This document shows, one piece after another, positions 61,961 through 64,000 of a stretch of 64,000 bases of DNA. The first letter of the stretch is position 1; the number at the start of each line of letters is the position of its first letter. Source of the stretch: DAIDHZ01 sp035480255 (GTDB lineage: Bacteria; Chlamydiota; Chlamydiia; Chlamydiales; SM23-39); assembly GCA_964630875.1 (NCBI GenBank), contig CAZVXF010000002.1:1-64000 (forward strand), read 5' to 3'. Position numbers and translations under genes: made by a program. The notes beneath the pieces are model-generated. The model worked only from the letters and a program-made list of their open reading frames with translations. It did no database searches and was not told the DNA's origin.

Positions 61961-62922
61961 TAAAGTATTTTCTCGGAAGACGATGGACGGGTAAAGTTCA
62001 TAAATCTTACTAAGTCAGGCCGGTCAACTCGTGGGACATCCTTAAAACGTTGGTACTCAGCATCAGAACTCCTTATAACGTGTCCATTAGAATTAATTTC
62101 CCCTGCTTTAAGGCTCCTATCTCGTACTAACATACCGTTTATATACCTAAAGCCACAGCTTTGAGTTTCTGTTGATATGCTCTGTGCATTCTCTGTCGTC
62201 TGTGAACTTGCTTTATCTGGAGACGATGAACGTGAGACCTCCATATCCGAATCGGTGAGAGATTTCGTCGGTGTTGGTGAGGTGTGAGAGGAATTTTGAC
62301 GAGACGATGCATCAGGCCCGCCAGTAATAGCATGTTCCGTTGAAACCGGAGAATCTGAGGGAGAAGTATCTGCTGATAAGTTCTGGGTAGAATTTTTTTT
62401 AGTATAAGTTTGATATTGACGACCGAATGCTAAAAGGCAATCTTTTAATAAAATTCTACGCTCCTTTTGATTTGCTTGGATGACCTTATCTTCTCCTATT
62501 TCCCAATCTGATATCTCAAAATGAGCCTTAATTCGTTCGTGTAAATGATTCGTTTTTTCAGGAGGCAATTTGTCAAGAATATCCTTCAGGTTCTTTTCAG
62601 ATGGGTCAAAATCATTCTTTTGACAAAGAAACATAAGCTGATGAAAGTTTGGAAAATAATCCGTTCTATTCCCGTTCGCTGCTTTTCTAAATTCTTGGTA
62701 TTCTGCTTGATTTTCAATTAATTGAGCATCTTGACGAGATCTATATAATACATTGGAAAAAGAGTTCGCAAATACACTTGATGCGACATTATCCACTTTT
62801 GCAGCGGTAGGAGACGATTGAAATAGGCTTCTTATCCAGGTCCAAATATGACCAAAAATACGGCCTGTTTTTAGTCTTGGTGTATCGGTAGATGCTTTGT
62901 AAAAAAATATTTCTTTAATCAT
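61960..62922 (-). CDS. Orphan protein with Ser/Thr-rich linker
   Basis: 320 residues. N-terminal region has a hydrophobic-aromatic segment (GRIFGHIWTWIRSLFQS, about 22-38), then a helical domain (about 70-165, NLKDILDKLPPEKTNHLHE), a Ser/Thr/Pro-rich linker (about 175-245, many SSS or SPxS) and a C-terminal part (FRYINGMLVRDRSLKAGEI). No family recognised. AGAAGG precedes the ATG. Possible secreted protein; a segment of the 119-residue gene upstream (KNLVKRISTWFSTP) is similar to its N-terminus. Confidence 0.7.
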   Translation of the reverse strand: MIKEIFFYKASTDTPRLKTGRIFGHIWTWIRSLFQSSPTAAKVDNVASSVFANSFSNVLYRSRQDAQLIENQAEYQEFRKAANGNRTDYFPNFHQLMFLCQKNDFDPSEKNLKDILDKLPPEKTNHLHERIKAHFEISDWEIGEDKVIQANQKERRILLKDCLLAFGRQYQTYTKKNSTQNLSADTSPSDSPVSTEHAITGGPDASSRQNSSHTSPTPTKSLTDSDMEVSRSSSPDKASSQTTENAQSISTETQSCGFRYINGMLVRDRSLKAGEINSNGHVIRSSDAEYQRFKDVPRVDRPDLVRFMNFTRPSSSEKIL

Positions 62923-63024
62923 TATTAACCTTCTAATTATTCTATAATTATAACATAAAAATGTTTTTTTTGTGCAGTTATCTGCATTTCTTAAGAGTCT
63001 CGGATTTAATTACTTAAAGCGATG

Positions 63025-63384
63025 CTATTTTTGATTATTCAAAGGGGTATTGGTGGATCCGAATGTTCTGTAGCCGAATGCCGTTTCCCCATTTAATCCA
63101 AAAATTTGCGATTGGGAATTATTATACGTAGCGTAGGCTTTGTTAAATCTAGCCCGGCGATTTGAGATAGGTCTTTCCTTCGCAACTTTTGGTATCTCCA
63201 TCTTATTGGAGCTCCAAGGCCATAGAATAGGGGTGCTGAACCAAGTACTGATTCTTTTAACAAGATTTTTGAAAACCCCATCTGCCTTGTTCGCATTCGC
63301 TTGCGTTTTTCTAGACTGTTTGCAGAAGGATTTGGATTTATTAACATAGTTATTGGTGGAAAAACAACAATTTGTGTATATCAT
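63025..63384 (-). CDS. Small orphan protein
   Basis: 119 residues, basic, with Cys, Lys and Asn in the first 30, a segment KNLVKRISTWFSTPILWPW (about 42-60) like one in the neighbouring 320-residue protein, and a polar tail. No Shine-Dalgarno is evident, and the frame is A+T rich. Real gene likely but not certain. Confidence 0.5.
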   Translation of the reverse strand: MIYTNCCFSTNNYVNKSKSFCKQSRKTQANANKADGVFKNLVKRISTWFSTPILWPWSSNKMEIPKVAKERPISNRRARFNKAYATYNNSQSQIFGLNGETAFGYRTFGSTNTPLNNQK

Positions 63385-63477
63385 ACTACTAATTATATCA
63401 ATTTTGTATTTAATTGTATATAGTTTGTAATTGATATTAATATATATTAAGGATAAAAGTAAGGAAAAGGAGCTTCT

Positions 63478-63651
63478 ATGTTAGCCTGGGCTATTATTTT
63501 CTTACTGATTGCGGTTGTCGCGGGACTTTTTGGTTTCCGTGGAATTGCAGGGGTTTCAGCACAAATATCTAAGATTCTGTTCTTTATCTTTATTGTGCTA
63601 TTCCTTATCTCCTTAATCTTTGCTCTAACTGCTACAGCTGCAGTGGGTTAG
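63478..63651 (+). CDS. DUF1328 (YtjA-like) small membrane protein
   Basis: 57 residues, fully read from the ATG at 63478 after AAGGAAAAGGAG: MLAWAIIFLLIAVVAGLFGF then RGIAGVSAQISKILFFIF and a second hydrophobic run ending LTATAAVG. Two membrane helices with the RGIAG-xS-AxISK loop are the DUF1328 mark. Function unknown, often stress-linked in other bacteria. Stops 4 bp inside the convergent alaS end. Confidence 0.9.
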   Translation: MLAWAIIFLLIAVVAGLFGFRGIAGVSAQISKILFFIFIVLFLISLIFALTATAAVG

Positions 63652-64000
63652 CGTTTAAGGAGCTGCCGGATTTTATCCAAAGCATGAGGAAGGCCTTTAG
63701 GGTCCTTGCCTCCTGCTTGTGCGAGGTTCGGTTTGCCGCCTCCGCCGCCTTGGATGAGGGGAGAGACCTCTTTAATAAGATTTTGTGCGTTCACGCTCTT
63801 TTGGACTAGATCGGGCGAGACTGCGATCAGAAGCTGGCATTTATCTGGAGTCGAGGATCCTATGGCGATTACGCCTGATTTGAGTCTTTGGAGCAGTTCT
63901 TCTGCGAAGGGGGCCATCTCTTCGGGTTGAAGGGCAATTTCCTCAGCGATTAAATAGCTTTCTCCCATTTTCTCTTTTCGAGTCAAGAGTTGCTCAAGAA
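63648..64000 (-). CDS. alaS: Alanine-tRNA ligase, C-terminal part
   Basis: The last 117 residues of AlaS, entering from the right edge. The stretch LQRLKSGVIAIGSSTPDKCQ, SPLIQGGGGGKPNLAQAGGKDP is the C-Ala (DHHA1) domain, with the glycine-rich GGGGGKPxLAQAGG signature. Catalytic and editing domains lie beyond the window. Its stop overlaps the DUF1328 gene stop by 4 bp. Confidence 0.95.
   Translation of the reverse strand, partial: LEQLLTRKEKMGESYLIAEEIALQPEEMAPFAEELLQRLKSGVIAIGSSTPDKCQLLIAVSPDLVQKSVNAQNLIKEVSPLIQGGGGGKPNLAQAGGKDPKGLPHALDKIRQLLKR

Overview
The window comes from a member of the phylum Chlamydiae, most likely an environmental (Chlamydia-related) lineage and not the genus Chlamydia itself. 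The evidence is a type III secretion (T3S) block in the chlamydial order (secretin, SctQ, SctP, SctO, SctN, CT668-like, CdsG, CdsF, CdsE, CdsD, CT663-like chaperone), the tig-clpP-clpX cluster, glyA next to clpP, gpmA next to a NifS/NifU gene and an RsuA-type pseudouridine synthase, and rplU-rpmA-obgE. The family cannot be fixed from the sequence. Lineage features include a secretin with nine tandem repeats, a Lpg1974/MOMP-like porin, a MORN-repeat protein and several A+T-rich orphan genes. Two 100-N runs show that this is a draft assembly.

Layout. 1-20 kb: the N-terminus of a CdsZ (CT398)-like protein, glyA, clpP1, a fused NifS-NifU gene, gpmA, rluB-like, a sugar MFS transporter, glycogen phosphorylase with a solute-binding lipoprotein, a DUF4143 ATPase, rplU-rpmA-obgE, a FAD monooxygenase, a SWIM-SNF2 helicase, der and a small DUF1761 membrane protein with a hairpinned ribosome binding site. 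20-26 kb: cell-envelope genes, namely a beta-barrel protein, a secreted polyproline protein with a GH64-like (beta-1,3-glucanase) region, a MOMP-like porin and a SulP transporter.

26-48.5 kb: T3S region on the minus strand. CdsZ at the left edge, the secretin, C-ring protein SctQ, SctP, stalk SctO, ATPase SctN, a possible inner rod, the needle with its two chaperones, the inner ring CdsD and a CesT-like chaperone make up much of the apparatus. Upstream lie two transcription units with near-identical promoters. One encodes SctE/SctB-like translocators; the other encodes four small proteins of unknown function. The conserved block is modified in three places: a 169-bp palindromic element sits exactly between sctO and sctP and supplies the sctP ribosome binding site; a 333-residue orphan with tandem TQT motifs (like dynein light chain LC8 ligands) and its own terminator lies between sctN and sctO; and a proline-rich orphan stands where pkn5 is found in Chlamydia. 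Downstream of the secretin are a translationally coupled TPR lipoprotein and a YidD-like protein.

48.5-64 kb: tRNA-Gly(GCC), tig-clpP2-clpX, a small coiled-coil protein, an acidic TPR protein, a MORN-repeat protein broken by two assembly gaps and ending in a possible cysteine-protease-like domain, mfd, three orphan genes of possible effector type, a DUF1328 membrane peptide and the C-terminus of alaS.

Orphan and translocator genes share a promoter style: TTGA-type -35, an 18-bp spacer and a TAtAAT-type -10. Housekeeping gene functions are secure. Effector, pilotin and host-mimicry ideas are inference.
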